This document shows positions 32,705-44,290 of a stretch of DNA of 64,000 nucleotides, piece after piece; positions within the stretch are counted from its first letter, which is position 1, and each line of letters opens with the position of its first letter. The DNA comes from Thysanoteuthis rhombus (taxonomy: Eukaryota; Mollusca; Cephalopoda; Oegopsida; Thysanoteuthidae). Where the stretch lies: the NCBI GenBank assembly GCA_963457665.1, contig OY735227.1, positions 37,558,250-37,622,249 of the forward strand, in the 5' to 3' direction. A program made the position numbers and the translations under genes. The notes beneath the pieces are model-generated. The model was not told the DNA's origin. It worked only from the letters and a program-made list of their open reading frames with translations, and made no database searches.

Positions 32705-32970
32705 CTAGATTAATGGTTAGCAAGCTAATCTTTGAGGCCATTGTTTATGTAGTGAGTTCAATCCTCACTGAGTGCTGTATTATTGTGGCCCTGTGCCGGA
32801 CTAGGTTTAGTAAATATCTATAAGGATGTTTGCTATGTAATTGTTTGCAAACTAGTCTTCAAGCCATTGAAGTGTAATGAATTCAAACCTTGCCAGGCGC
32901 TCTATTATTGTGCCCCTCTGTCAGACTAGTTTTGTAAATATCTATGTGAAATGATGGTTAGCGAGTTCCT
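32705..32970 (+). mobile_element. SINE S2, three tandem monomers
   Basis: Monomer starts near 32711 (GGTTAGCAAGCTAATCTTTG), 32845 (TTGTTTGCAAACTAGTCTTC) and 32952 (ATGGTTAGCGAG). B-box GAGTTCAATCC lies at 32755-32765. Each monomer ends GCC-GACTAG-TTTAGTAAATATCTA. Confidence 0.75.
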
Positions 32971-33029
32971 TTCATAAAAGACGATGGAAAGATGACATCA
33001 ATGACTCTAATTCCGGATGTATTTATTCA

Positions 33030-33270
33030 TCAAAATAAAATAAACCTGGGTATATCTGTATGATAAATTTTCATTTATATCTAAGACTTGTTAATTTAGC
33101 TCAAGCAGTAGGAAAGCCTCCTGGTAATTAGTTGGTCAAGAGTTCAAATCACTGTGGGGAAACATGAATTTTATATATTAATTTACATCCCAAACTCTGG
33201 TTAGGATTGTTCTTGTTGTTGTTACTGTAAAAAGTGAAGTCAACTACAGTTTTGGACAGTTCTAGTCAGA
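33030..33270 (+). mobile_element. tRNA-derived SINE, family S5, copy 1
   Basis: TTTAGCTCAAGCAGTAGGAA (A-box-like) and CAAGAGTTCAAATCACTGTG (B-box-like), then TTAGGATTGTTCTTGTTGTT and AAGTCAACTACAGTTTTGGA. The partner at 42800-43020 shares the whole order. Confidence 0.6.
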
Positions 33271-33582
33271 ATAATTTATGCATGAAGAATCTTCTTTATC
33301 CCAGGTAAATGTTGTAATGGGTCTACCTTGCTTGACACTTGGGATAGCAACCAAAGCCTTTTCGATTTTAATCACCTTATCTAACACAAATCAAATTTGG
33401 GAGATACGTGACTATCTAACCCAACACAAGGGCCTATACTAATCCACAGCACCTCTTCATTGCAGAGGTAAGGATAGAGTCAAGGGTACACCCTGATGTC
33501 TGTAGTAAAGAGGTTATAATTTGCATCTGTGATTGCAAAGTAAATACCTTCTTGCAGGAATAATCCGATCTAGAACCAATTA
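33271..33582. other. No gene seen
   Basis: Less AT-rich than average, with no recognised element or exon. Confidence 0.4.
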
Positions 33583-33713
33583 TTTTTTTTTATATCTTCC
33601 ACTTGAACACAAGATGTTGGGTGGAGAAGGCAGTTGCATTATTTTGTCCATCAGTCAAATCACTGTAGCCCCATAATTTGCCCACCTGATCAACTAGCCA
33701 ATTGAGCTACAGA
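33583..33713 (-). mobile_element. tRNA-derived SINE, family S6, copy 1
   Basis: On the minus strand it begins ATCTGTAGCTCAATTGGCTA, a near-perfect A-box region, continues through GGGGCTACAGTGATTTGACT and GTGTTCAAGTGGAAGATAT, and ends in an A-run. About 130 bp. Its sister lies at 34224-34355 in the same orientation. Confidence 0.7.
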
Positions 33714-33789
33714 TTTTTTATTTGACCAACAATGCCCAAATCTTGTGCTGGTATTTTTTTTTCTTTTTAGATATGTGATGGGTATATTT

Positions 33790-34222
33790 TTATTCACTTA
33801 TTTCATTTAAGTTTATTATAATCCACTTTTGGTCTGCTAGACACGTCAAAGCTTCACCAGAGGCCCGCCAATTGTATATTTTGGAAACACGATCCCTTCT
33901 CTGTTGCTGGCCTCTCATGATGGTGGACGAGGAATTGGACGAGGAATTGGACTTTCCCAGGTTTGAATTACGAGTTTTTTTTCTCTTAGACTGGTTGCCA
34001 ACCAAATCTGGAGTGTCCAGTCTACCCTGCTATTTACCCACAGCCAGTGAAAAAAAGAGATGGATTTGTGCTTTTCCCAAGGGCATTACTGAATGCAAAC
34101 TGTCACCATCGGAATCTGCTTTTGGTTTGCAGATTACATTTTGCTGTTGACTGTTAGGCCACCCATACTCCTCGAACCAGTTACAAAAAAGATAAGACTG
34201 GCTGCTGCGGGCTCTAACTCCA
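33790..34222 (-). pseudogene. Unassigned open frame with one internal stop between two SINEs
   Basis: Minus strand, one frame is open for about 144 codons from the SINE poly(A) at 34222 to a stop at 33790, broken by a single TAG near 34026. It has balanced composition, a serine run (SNSSSNSSST) and basic stretches (KRKKTRN), and ends near ATAATAAACTTAAATG, a poly(A)-signal-like site. I do not recognise a family. It could be a decayed retrocopy, part of a transposon, or non-coding; opposite-strand frames are also long. Confidence 0.25.
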
Positions 34223-34223
34223 C

Positions 34224-34355
34224 TTTTTTTTTTATATCTTCCACTCGAACTCAAGATATTAGGTGGAGAAGACAGTTGCATTATTTGGTCTATCAGTCAA
34301 ATCACTGTAGCCCCATAAATTGCCTGCCCGACCAACCAGTCATGTGAGCTATAGA
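34224..34355 (-). mobile_element. tRNA-derived SINE, family S6, copy 2
   Basis: Same as 33583-33713: A-run, GATATAAAAA-type tail, GAGTTCGAGTGGAAGATAT (B-box-like), GGGGCTACAGTGATTTGACT, TATAGCTCACATGACTGGTT. Confidence 0.7.
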
Positions 34356-35399
34356 TTTTCCTCCCTGGGCTAGTTACCCTCCAACTTCTATTCCGAGTGA
34401 AGATGATTACAGCAACTTTAGTATAAAAAAAATTATAAAAATATAACAAGTATGAAAATAGAAATAATTTCTTTTAGTCTCAGTGTTCAAGACATTTATT
34501 CAAAAATTTATTCTTAAAATTCTAAGACTTTAAAATGAAAAAAACCCTTAAAAACTTCAAATTCTTTCAAAGGTAGATCTGTTTTGTGAACTAAATTGAT
34601 ATAGTTTTTGTATAAATAAATGTATACGTTTATTAGAATGTAATAAGTCCATGCTTTTTACTGGAATTTGACAAAAATCCCATTAGACAAATTATCCATC
34701 TGTGGAAGGCCCATGATGGATTTGGTTGAAACCTTCAGATAAAAAAAAATTAGTGTAAGGATAGTTTTCCATATAGGATATAATTGATATGAAATATTTT
34801 CCTGGAGTAATTGTCTTTTAATTGCTTTGTATTATAATCTATCATGTAGCTTTTGGATCAGTTCAACATTTCCGCCCCTAGAGTGGCCCCAAATTTTGTT
34901 GATTGCTCCCCCCCCAATGATCTAAGGTGGAGATGTTCATTGTAAACCATCGTAATTTAGGGAAAGGTAAAAAAAAACAAAACAAGAAAAACAAAGGAAT
35001 TAATTTATTTCATTGATATAGTTACAGAAGATATTGTTCTCTCATATGGGTTCATTAATTTTCAAATGCTTCATTTCATTGTCAAAGTTAGAGAAGATAA
35101 TGTTCACTGATATAAATATATAAATTGACACTATTGTGGCAGTGGGGTCCCTATCAAGATGTGCCTTTTGCAGTCTTTAGTTAAAGATGAAATTGTAATA
35201 TCTGTTTTTCTCACCCCACTTCAACGAAATATAGCATTAACTCTAAGTTTTCAATTCTAAACTTTATTATTTGATACAATCTAGGGAAAGTGGTTCTGAT
35301 TGTGAGTTGTAAAGCTTCACACCCTTGTGTACTCTGTGAAGAACCGCACACAAATAAAAAGAGAAATATGAGAAATAATGAAAAAAAAAAAAGGAAGGA
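34356..35399. other. Mostly unassigned; short repeat scraps
   Basis: CAACTTCTATTCCGAGTGAA then GATGATTACAGCAACTTT at 34380-34423 recurs at 42708-42752. 34440-34590 recurs at 18880-19025. The rest shows nothing I can name. Confidence 0.4.
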
Positions 35400-36950
35400 T
35401 AACGTTAGAAATTAAAATTGCGATTCTATCTTATATAGCTTATAGTGAGGACAGTAAATCAAATTCATAACAACTTTCGTTTTGTTTTTCAATTTGAATT
35501 AAGATTCGCGAAGAAAACAATTAAAATACAATCATAATGGATTGCATAAAAAAAACAGAAGTTAATGCAGTTTCGTTGACGTGAGAAGAACAGATACTAC
35601 ATTTTGATCTTGAACTAAAGGCCGCAAAAGGCGCATTCCGATAGGTAGGGACGAATCTGTTACCGCGCATTGATTTTTGCATGTATTGCTTTGAGAGTCA
35701 CACATTTCTTTAATCCTAGACTTAGGCGAGCTCTAATATGAGACGATCGTCTAGGCGGGCGCTGCATCAATCGGGTTCATAACATTCACTGAATGATTAA
35801 CGCTTTTGTGTTGAAGTCTGATGCCTTAGATATTTCGAGGGATCAATTTAACACCCTGACCTCCTGAAAGGGATCACTTGAACTCTCCCCTAAACCAGCC
35901 TTTGGGCGGAGAATGTTCAAGTGATTCTCACTTCCTATCCCCGAGTTTTACTGCTTATTGCCTATAGAGTTTTCCTGTTTTTTTTTTCTTTATGTTTATA
36001 GTTATAGAGATATATGAATGTCGAAAAGTGTCAAATTAGGCCACTTTTATTAATCAATAAACTTGTTCAGGCTACATCTTGGATGATGCCTCTAATCCTC
36101 TGCAAACAAAATCATAAATCTTGCAAATTAATTTCTCATTTTCTATCGAAGTTTTAAAGACCTGTCAATTTTCAATGTTAAGAATCAGTGAGAATTTGCG
36201 TTCGGAAATAGGGGGAAGGTCTTCTAATGGAATCTGGGGACATGTCTCCTCCCCCATACCCCAGATAATTTTGAAAATTGTGTACCCAAGATTGGCGAAA
36301 ATTGCGTTTCGGGACATATCTGCGACTGAAATTAAGTGTTGTTTAGAAGTCTACTTTGAGATATGTTTCATCATAGATAAGATTTTTAAGCAGAAATCTA
36401 AAGCAATTTAATGATTTTAACACTTTTTATAAAATGCGTGAGAATTTTCCGTTCATGTGTGTGAGCGTGAGAATGTATCGAAATGTGTGTGTCTCTGGCA
36501 GAATGTGTGAGACTTTGAAGATCTGGTTTTGTTAATGAATTTCATTTGGATGTTTGGCTTTCCCAAGTCGGGAGCTGTTAAGTTTCTTTGTCTTCAGAGA
36601 ATAGATTTTGTTGACCCTCTACCATAGGCGTCCGCTGCCACTTTATCCAGGAGAGGCGGGATACATTTCCGGTGGGGGCAAAAGGGCATGTTCGGAATGT
36701 ATCTTGGCAGCAACCCTGTTGCTAGCGAGTACTATTAGCATTTTTTTTATTCGGGTACATTAACTTGTGGTTTCATGAAACATTGTTACTGCACCATTAT
36801 CTTTTATTGACTATGAAGTTTCAACTTTCAAACTTCACCCTAGGTGAGAATACCTGATGGCGAGGTGAGTCGGTATTGTGCAAATATCCCGACCCCTGTA
36901 GATGCCCATATCCTTGCGCTATTCTAAAATTAATTTTGTAAAGATTTTTA

Positions 36951-37128
36951 GTTCTTTTTCGTTAATCCCCAACTCAAAAACAAAAACCCTAACCCCTAAC
37001 CAAGGTTATCATTTCGATAAGATATATTGAACCTAACATATCAATTACAAGAATTTGGTTCGGGTGTGGAAAAGAATCACGATTAGGGTTTTCGTTTTAG
37101 GGGTGGGAACTAACGAAAAAAACAAAAC
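36951..37128. repeat. Inverted-repeat MITE, about 178 bp
   Basis: Left end AGTTCTTTTTCGTTAATCCC with AAAAACAAAAACCCTAAC. The right end is its inverse: TTAGGGTTTTCGTTTTAGGG with GGGAACTAACGAAAAAAAC. Arms about 45 bp. Confidence 0.65.
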
Positions 37129-37369
37129 AGTTTTTTCGATCTGAAAAAAAAATCTTTCCTTATGATTTTTTTTTTAATAATGAGGATTAATTTCTATTTC
37201 AGTTTTATTATAATTCCTTGCTATAACTTGGAAACAAATGTCTTTTATTTCATTTAGGGCCTCTATTTTGTTTTTAAACATATTTTTATTATTTTTCTGT
37301 CCCCAATTTTTAGAGAGAGAAACAAGGCGATTTAGCAGGGTTAAGTCTTGAGTTTTCTCCTCACCCTTA

Positions 37370-37370
<1 letters not shown>

Positions 37371-37429
<59 letters not shown>
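37371..37429. repeat. (CA)n microsatellite
   Basis: About 29 perfect CA units. A shorter CA run follows at 38190-38209. Confidence 0.97.
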
Positions 37430-37432
<3 letters not shown>

Positions 37433-39317
37433 TGCGCGTTTAGACTAAAGAGAACCATTTTTTCGACGGGCATCATCAGCATCAGCATAGTCATTATCCA
37501 AGCCCCACATCATCATCATCATGATGGTAATTATTTGCCCAGATCTTACCACCACCAACGTTACCAGCAGCAGTAGCAAGAACCATCTAAAGCAGATACA
37601 AACATTTTTCTCTCACCTCTTCAAACTTGTTGGGGAGAAGGAGCTGATGGGGAGGAGGGGGTGACGTTTAAGAGGCAAATAGTCACTACATCACAAGCAA
37701 CAACCCGAATAGTCAGTTGTAGGGGTCTTTCTGCTCGCACTAGGGGTCAGCCTTCTGTTTGTTAAACGGATTGATTCAGTACAAAACCCCCCCTTTTTTT
37801 TTCCTTCTTTGACCTGTTAGTAGCAGCAGCCCGGGGACACACAATCGCTCCCAACATTTGTACAGTTTATGAAGCAAGTATAAGCATTTGTAAAGGAAAG
37901 GCCTCCAAAACGACTTTTTCTTCCACAAAAAAGAAAAAAGAAAAAATAGATTGGGACTTTTAGAATGACTGTTATATTAACACAGGTCTTCCTGGTTAAC
38001 TGAAATTGCATTCCTTGAACACTATCATCATCTTCATCATTTGGGATATCCTTCCTTATCCGCACGGCATCCCAGTATAGTACCAACATCATCAGTAGGG
38101 AAGTGGTGAGGAGAAGTCTGTTTTCTGTTAGTCTTAAACAGGTCCTGGCCGATACTACTGCCTCTCTCTGCACTAACGCTAGCAGACTACACACACACAC
38201 ACACACACGCGCGAAAAGAAAGAGGGGAAAAAAAAGAAAGAAAAGAAAGAAGAGAAAACAGTAGATGAGTTTTCATTGCTTTTCAGAAGGCCAGAAAACA
38301 TTCAAGAAACAATAAGCCAATTAATTTGTTAACAGTGCAAAGAACTGTTAGGTGGGCTACAAATTGTTGCTACCGTTTGCATCTCTTTCCCTTTCAAAGA
38401 ACGGCAGGGTCAGAAAAAACAACAAAAAACATTCACTATTAATACCAATTCTTTACAACTTTAATAATTATTAGGAAAACAAAAAGACCACAATCTTTCC
38501 GTTTCTTCTTGGAGCTGGACCAGTAAATCCATCAACCAAACGAACAACTTATCTTTTTAAAACTTATCTTTTCAACTTGTTCTTCTTAAAAAGGGAAGGA
38601 AAAAAAATCTATCTTCAGGAAAATCAAGCATCTTTAATATTTCAGGTAATGTACAAAACAAATTATCATGAAGTACTTTTCTTTATCTACTATCTACTTA
38701 CTTCAAGTCTGTATGTGTTTTCTTTCTCTTTCAACAAGTTTTTGATTTGTTTATTTTCACAAGGTCTAGTGTATGTTTCTAATGGTATTATTGTTATTAT
38801 TTTGGTATAAGTACACTTTCCTCTTATTTTCGGTGTATCTTTTTCGCGGGGATCATCTCCCAATAATTTTTGTCATTATTATTGATTCCGGTTTATGCGT
38901 TCACACTTGCACTTTAAGAGCTCTAGAACGAAGTTGTCATATTCTGATGCCTTTTCGTCCTGTAAAAGTTATAGCAAGTACTCTTTGTCTCAGTATATCT
39001 TATTTCAAATTCTTTTCTCCGCTTCTGACTACAACAGCTGCTTGCAGCGTGCAGTGATAGCTTGTAAAAAAAAGGTGAGACAGACAGGATTGATATCATC
39101 TTTATTTATTTCTCATTACATGAATACTTGACTAGTATTTTCTTTCATCTTAATTTATATTGATATAAAAAGTGATAAAGAATAAAGATGAAAGAAAATA
39201 CTACTAATAATGATAGACACTAGATAGGATTAATATTTTTACCTCCTTTTTACTAGAATACTCTAACATTTAGGTACAAGTCCGTGGATTGGTGATGATG
39301 TAGCATTTATTTTACGC

Positions 39318-39440
39318 AAGAAATATTCATTTTTCAACATAATCTCCTTCCTTGTCAAATCATTCATCCCAACGCTGACTAATCACATATTAAACCAAAA
39401 TTCAGCTACGGACTTACTGATCCGCTCTCGTATATGGCTG
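39318..39440 (-). pseudogene. Mariner/IS630-type transposase C-terminus
   Basis: Minus strand ISQRWDE, stop, FDKEGDYVEK, stop is the characteristic end of many mariner-group transposases (RW-KCI---GDYVEK). AEFWF-like residues upstream fit the preceding helix, but the match fades beyond 39440. An isolated remnant inside the otherwise unique block. Confidence 0.65.
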
Positions 39441-40700
39441 CAATTATATCATCATGATCAGTACTACCTGCTGCTCTAGGTTGCTTGGGGGGTGCATCTT
39501 CATTAGAGGGGTGGCAATAATTACAAGCTAACTTAAGGATCAGCTTTCAGAGATCCTTTTAACTTCATGTACACTACTGTTATACTGCTACCCGTCTCTC
39601 CTTTTACATGTGTTGGGAACAAAATTTGACGATAAACTAAGGAACCAACATCCCCGTGTTTTCTCTAGGTAGCACCTATGGTGAAAGTAAGACATTACCC
39701 ACACGTGGGGAATACAGTAAAAAAAAAAAAAAAACAAAAACAACAAAAAAAAATCAAACAAAATAATCGTCTGTAAAAGATAGATTAATGTGTGTTAGTA
39801 ACTGTTTTATGAAATCGCTAAGGTAGGAAAAAAGAGCGAGAATATTTATCAAAAATAACATATGAAAGTTTTTACAATCATTATAAAAATATAATTCCAC
39901 CGAGTCGGTCTGCTGTTTTTATTGTGCGTTAACGCGTTAATTCACGGAAGCGTAAACGGGGAAAGAATTAGACGTCCGAATATTATCCTAACTTTCCTTT
40001 TGCCGTAAAACGTTCCGTCCTTCTAAGTATATCACTTTTTAAAACTTCTAACTTGTCAATGTCAGCTACTCGAAACTGGCTGGTCGGGTCGTTGATTAGT
40101 TAGTACTATCGAAAAACTTCGTGTCTGATTATAGCATCGAAACACTGATCTTACTCACAGAAACCCATTTAGCAAAGGGGTCTGCACCCTTCTCAGTTCC
40201 TGCCAACAAAATTTGATACTGGAGACTTTTGGACTAAGACGTAACGTTTGTAAACATCGAACTATAAAAATCGCCCTTGCGCTGGCTACGATTTCAGTCG
40301 CTCCTGCTTAAAAACTGATTAACCACCATTTTAAATACAGAGACTCTTAAAAACAGTCTAAACCAGCTCGAAGTACGCTATAATATTTGCATTTAGATAA
40401 TTAAGAAACGTTCCCTTTAAAATTTATCATAGTCGCTTGACGTGGAATTTATGCAAATCAGTTGACTCTGCCGCTTTGATATTAATGGAACTGTGATGAA
40501 TTGCTTCGTTGATTTAGTTAATTATGTTGTGAATGAAACCTGATTTTCATTGAAGGTTATGGCTTGCTTACTGATTGCGTGAGCTGTGATAGTACCACAA
40601 CAAGGTGGAGCCGAATTGAGAGTGCCTACTTTAGTTTTTAATTATCTTTTTTTTTATTTCATGCGTTTTCCCAGGCGTGATCATTGTCATATTTTTCCAC

Positions 40701-41012
40701 TTATGTTTAGGTGTATACATACCTATACATAAGCTGTTTATGCAATCTGTGATATCACGGGTAGGATTTATTAAACAATTATGTCAAAAACTTTTTATTC
40801 ACTATAACGGCATAGCAAATTCTTGGGGTAGAGAAAAAAATAAACAATAACCGCAGTTTTGGTGCCGACTGCATTTGAATTTGGTGTATGTAGGTAAAGT
40901 TCCAGCTTTTCTTAAGGCTACCAACTGACTATACCACCTTGTTAGGGCAGAAAATGATTGAAGCAAACTAGATATTTCTTGGATATATCCCAGCATTTAT
41001 AGAAACATATAC
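40701..41012. other. No gene seen
   Basis: Short stretch between the unique block and the hairpin, with no recognised feature. Confidence 0.4.
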
Positions 41013-41121
41013 ATGATTATATATTGTGTTATATTATGTAGAAACTTTTTTGAAATGATCTCCTGTTATGGGAGATCATTTCAAATAAGTTTCCACGTAA
41101 TATAATGCAATTTATAATCAT
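41013..41121. repeat. Near-perfect hairpin, 51-nt arms, 7-nt loop
   Basis: Arm 41013-41063 ends TTTGAAATGATCTCC. Arm 41071-41121 begins GGAGATCATTTCAAATAAGT. Six mismatches in 51, most compatible with G-U pairing on one strand. Either a very short palindromic MITE or a small-RNA-like precursor; no second copy seen in the window. Confidence 0.9.
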
Positions 41122-41224
41122 TCTGTCGGATCATATGTATCCATTTCTTGATACATGTATATATATTTACAGCTTTAAACACTCAACATATTAAAAAAAC
41201 TTTTCAAGAATATTTTTGTGTCTC

Positions 41225-41229
<5 letters not shown>

Positions 41230-41267
<38 letters not shown>

Positions 41268-41270
41268 AAT
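41230..41270. repeat. (AT)n microsatellite
   Basis: About 28 bp of pure AT plus an interrupted extension. Confidence 0.9.
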
Positions 41271-41529
41271 TTAATGTGTTTTGGGTTTAACGCTGTAAAT
41301 ATATATACGACTGAATTTAACATTGAGGGGGCCCAGTGCATAACATTTCTTGGGGCACCTTCAATCTCTGTATATTTCATATTTCAACCATCATTTCCAA
41401 ACAAATCAAAACAGAAAATAATGTATTCATAAAACTATGATGTTCAATTTAATGTAAACTCCTTTATTAATCAATAATCTAATTCTATATAACATAATAA
41501 ATTAAAAATGTTGTTTACCCCACTCCCAG

Positions 41530-41770
41530 GTTTTTAGTAGGGGGAGGTTCAGTTTACAATGCAAGTTTATGCTTAATTGGTCACTAGTTCGTGTCCACTT
41601 GTTTTTGAAAATTCAAACTTTTTAGTGATTACTGTCTGACGAGAGGAGTGATAAGTAACTGATTCATTGATCATCTCACCTTCGAATGTATTAATTGATC
41701 ACCCCCAACTATGCATGCTACCAAAAGACGTTGGTTTCTATTGAGTGACTAACCAGACCCATATTGTAAT
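41530..41770 (-). repeat. Dispersed repeat X, partial copy 6 (inverted)
   Basis: GGTTCAGTTTACAATGCAAG, TTTATGCTTAATTGGTCACT, GATTCATTGATCATCTCACC, ATGCATGCTACCAAAAGACG and TGAGTGACTAACCAGACCC. Confidence 0.65.
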
Positions 41771-42219
41771 GTAACTTGATTATCCCTCTTCCTCTCCCGG
41801 AAAAAAAGGCAGAGCTTATTAAAAAGAAAGTTCTTTCAACAGATTCCATCTTAAATGACTTCCTTTCCTTTCGATTTCCCCACGATTTTCTCTTTTCTGC
41901 TTAGTATGACCTAGTGCTGTCCAATATATGAACAGGTATGGCCTGTGATTAAGTATTGGGAGGAGAAGCTGTACTTTAGCTTGAAATGACTGAGTTACAT
42001 ACAACACACGATCATCGGTATCAACTGGAGGGGGTGGGGGCAAATGAGGCAGGGGGTTGAAAGTTGAAATCTTATAGTCAGTAAAAAAATAATGGTGCTC
42101 TATGATTGTTCTGTGATCTCAACTTGATGTACCTATTAAAAAAAAATTATTCTTTGCTTGTAACAGGGTTGCCACTAAGTTATATTCCGAATGTATATTA
42201 TCCCCCCCCCCCCTGCCCG

Positions 42220-42470
42220 AAACGTGCCAGCAGAAGTCCATGCATATGATGACACTAAAGAACAATCTCGAGAAAACAATGCCAACAAAATTCTGGATGA
42301 AATATTTCCAGATTTGAATTTTCGCATGTATACAGGTCCTTCAAGTAAAATGCTGACCATGTTTAGCCGCACTTACATTTGTGAAAAAGGATTTTCTGTC
42401 TTGACAAACAAAATCAAAAAACTGTACGTGTCATTGAGGAATATCTATGAGACATAATGAGAGCAGCAAC
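42220..42470 (+). pseudogene. hAT transposase C-terminal fragment
   Basis: Plus strand translation around MLTMFSRTYICEKGFSVLTN matches the GTF2IRD2/ZBED-type dimerisation motif (MFGSTY-CEQ-FS), followed by KIKKLYVSLRNIYE for the KSK-R--L---L block. Upstream residues (NANKILDEIFPDLNF) fit the linker. Distinct in sequence from the copies at 2074 and 21090. Confidence 0.7.
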
Positions 42471-42799
42471 AACCCAATAATCAGCCAGAAATGAAAGATA
42501 TTGCTGCGTCAGTTCAAAACCAAGTTATCTCGTTAATTGTAGAGTTGATAAAAACTTCATATTGTATGGTTACTTTTATTTACACTACTTCACTCTTTTG
42601 TATGTAATTTTTTTTACAATTATGATAAAATAAGATGGGTTCCCTTTGGTTGTATGGAGGTCTATGAAAGACAAAATTATATCCTGGCAAGCCTGGTCAA
42701 ACTCAGCTCCTACTTCTATTCTGACTGAAGATGATTACTGCAACTTTTGAATTGCGTACATAGTAAATGAAAAAAATGTATTTTATTAGTATAGCTGTT

Positions 42800-43020
42800 T
42801 AATAATTAGAACAAAATAAGCCCTTGCATATCTGTGGGATGAATTTTGTTGATATGTAAAAACTTGTGAGACCCAAACCTACAAATCAGTTGGTTGTGAT
42901 TTCAAATCATGATAGGGAGGTGTTAATTTTTACTTCCCTAAATTTGTTGAGGATTGTTGTTTTTGTTATCATTACGGTAGAAAAAACAAAGTCTACTTCA
43001 GTCTACTTTGGACGGAGACA
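42800..43020 (+). mobile_element. tRNA-derived SINE, family S5, copy 2
   Basis: Mirrors 33030-33270: TATCTGTGGGATGAATTTTG, GGTTGTGATTTCAAATCATG, TTGAGGATTGTTGTTTTTGT, AAGTCTACTTCAGTCTACTT. Confidence 0.55.
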
Positions 43021-43089
43021 AAAAATCATCATCCTTGTTAGAAACTGCAGCCTGCAGGCTGAAAAAGGTCGGACAGCACTGGTTTAACT

Positions 43090-43517
43090 CTCACCCTGCT
43101 AATATCCAAGCATTTGTTGTATGTAAACATAACATATCTCTGATTTCCCCAAACTGCATTCTTTCTTCTTTTTTTCCCCTTCTTTATTTGATTTACTACT
43201 TCCTTGATTCATATTTGGAGTCTTTTTTGTTCTCTATTTCTTTTTTTGTCAATCATTTTTTTATTTTGAGGTTGAAAGGCTCTAGAAGATTTCAAATAGA
43301 CCCGTTAAAGTCCTTTCTTTGTGATTTTGACACCAATTCAATGTTTTATAATCTGCTGGGTGGGAGAGTTTCAATTGCACTTTTAATTTTCACATAAGGA
43401 TACTTTTCTTGATTTTCTTTAGTGAGGTTCACTTTCTGTGTTAGAATACTTTCAAAGATTCAATATTTTTGTTCAGTAACTTATATACCTCTCATTTGTG
43501 TCACTTGGCTTTTAATG
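43090..43517. other. No gene seen
   Basis: T-rich sequence. The open frame at 43008-43397 is a low-complexity hydrophobic product of T-rich DNA with no recognised domain. Confidence 0.45.
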
Positions 43518-44068
43518 GTAAATGTATGTGTACATGTATTGATGTATGTGTGTGTATACATGTATTGATGTATGTGTGTGTGTATACATGTATTGATGTA
43601 TGTATGTGTGTGTATACATGTATTGATGTATGTATGTGTGTGTATACATGTATTGATGTATGTATGTGTGTGTACATGTATTGATGTATGTATGTGTGTG
43701 TACATGTATTGATGTATGTATGTGTGTGTACATGTATTGATGTATGTATGTGTGTGTACATGTATTGATGTGTGTGCATGTGTACATGTATTGATGTATT
43801 TGTGTGTACATGTATTGATGTGTGTGCATGTGTACATGTATTGATGTATGTGTACATGTATTGATGTATGTGTACATGTATTGATGTATGTGCACATGTA
43901 TTGATGTGTGTGTACATGTATTGATTGTGCGTGTGTGTACATGTATTGATGTATGTGTATGTACATGTATTGATGTATGTGTGTGTATACATGTATTGAT
44001 GTATGTGTATGTGTGCATGTATTGGTGTGTGCGTGTATATGTATTGATGTGTGTGTGTGTGTGTATTA
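43518..44068. repeat. Minisatellite built on TACATGTATTGATGTATG
   Basis: About 20 units of 22-30 bp. Each has the core TACATGTATTGATGTATG followed by a variable (TG)n spacer. Long open frames on the minus strand (His/Thr/Cys-rich, 160-168 codons in all three frames) arise only because the repeat lacks stops and are not genes. Confidence 0.95.
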
Positions 44069-44191
44069 GTGCGAAATCATTTTAAAATTTTTTTTTTTCA
44101 AATTTGGGATGGATCCGGGGATTTTTTTGTTGCTGATTTGAAAGCAAAAAAAAAAAGGCCTGAAGCTATATTTTGAAAAATGAAGAATATC

Positions 44192-44227
44192 TATGTGTGT
44201 GTGTGTGTGTATATATATATGTATATA

Positions 44228-44290
<63 letters not shown>
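44192..44290. repeat. (TG)n(TA)n compound microsatellite
   Basis: TG run, then about 75 bp of TA with GTAT interruptions, then a short TG run. Ends about 200 bp before the PGS1 start codon. Confidence 0.95.

Larger units (their letters stand above)
35400..40700. promoter_or_regulatory. CpG-retaining, mostly single-copy block
   Basis: Compared with the flanks, this 5.3 kb keeps many CpGs (around 35630-35780, 36880-36900, 39895-40020, 40060-40460) and contains few repeats. It holds a palindromic AGACGATCGTCT (about 35743), a hairpin at 35871-35925, and two octamer motifs, ATTTGCAT (40385-40392) and ATGCAAAT (40451-40458), facing each other 58 bp apart. It lies 4-9 kb upstream of the PGS1 exon. 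It may hold promoters, non-coding first exons or enhancers, but I could not identify an exon. Confidence 0.3.
41911..43081 (+). mobile_element. Internally deleted hAT element with transposase remnant
   Basis: The left end CTAGTGCTGTCCAATATATG and right end AAAAAGGTCGGACAGCACTG are inverse of each other (CAGTGCTGTCC type). Flanks GTATGACC and GTTTAACT agree at five of eight positions, compatible with an old target duplication. The interior holds a hAT dimerisation remnant at 42220-42470 and an S5 SINE. At 1.17 kb it is well short of an autonomous hAT. Confidence 0.55.

Noticed and set aside
36985..37000. Telomere-like CCCTAACCCCTAACC
   Set aside because: Only two imperfect units, and they belong to the end of an inverted-repeat MITE.
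37174..37494. Open frame of 106 codons with a Cys-Val repeat
   Set aside because: Created by the (CA)n microsatellite.
43481..44018. Three His/Thr/Cys-rich open frames of 161-168 codons on the minus strand
   Set aside because: They are translations of a minisatellite without stops; all three frames are open simultaneously.
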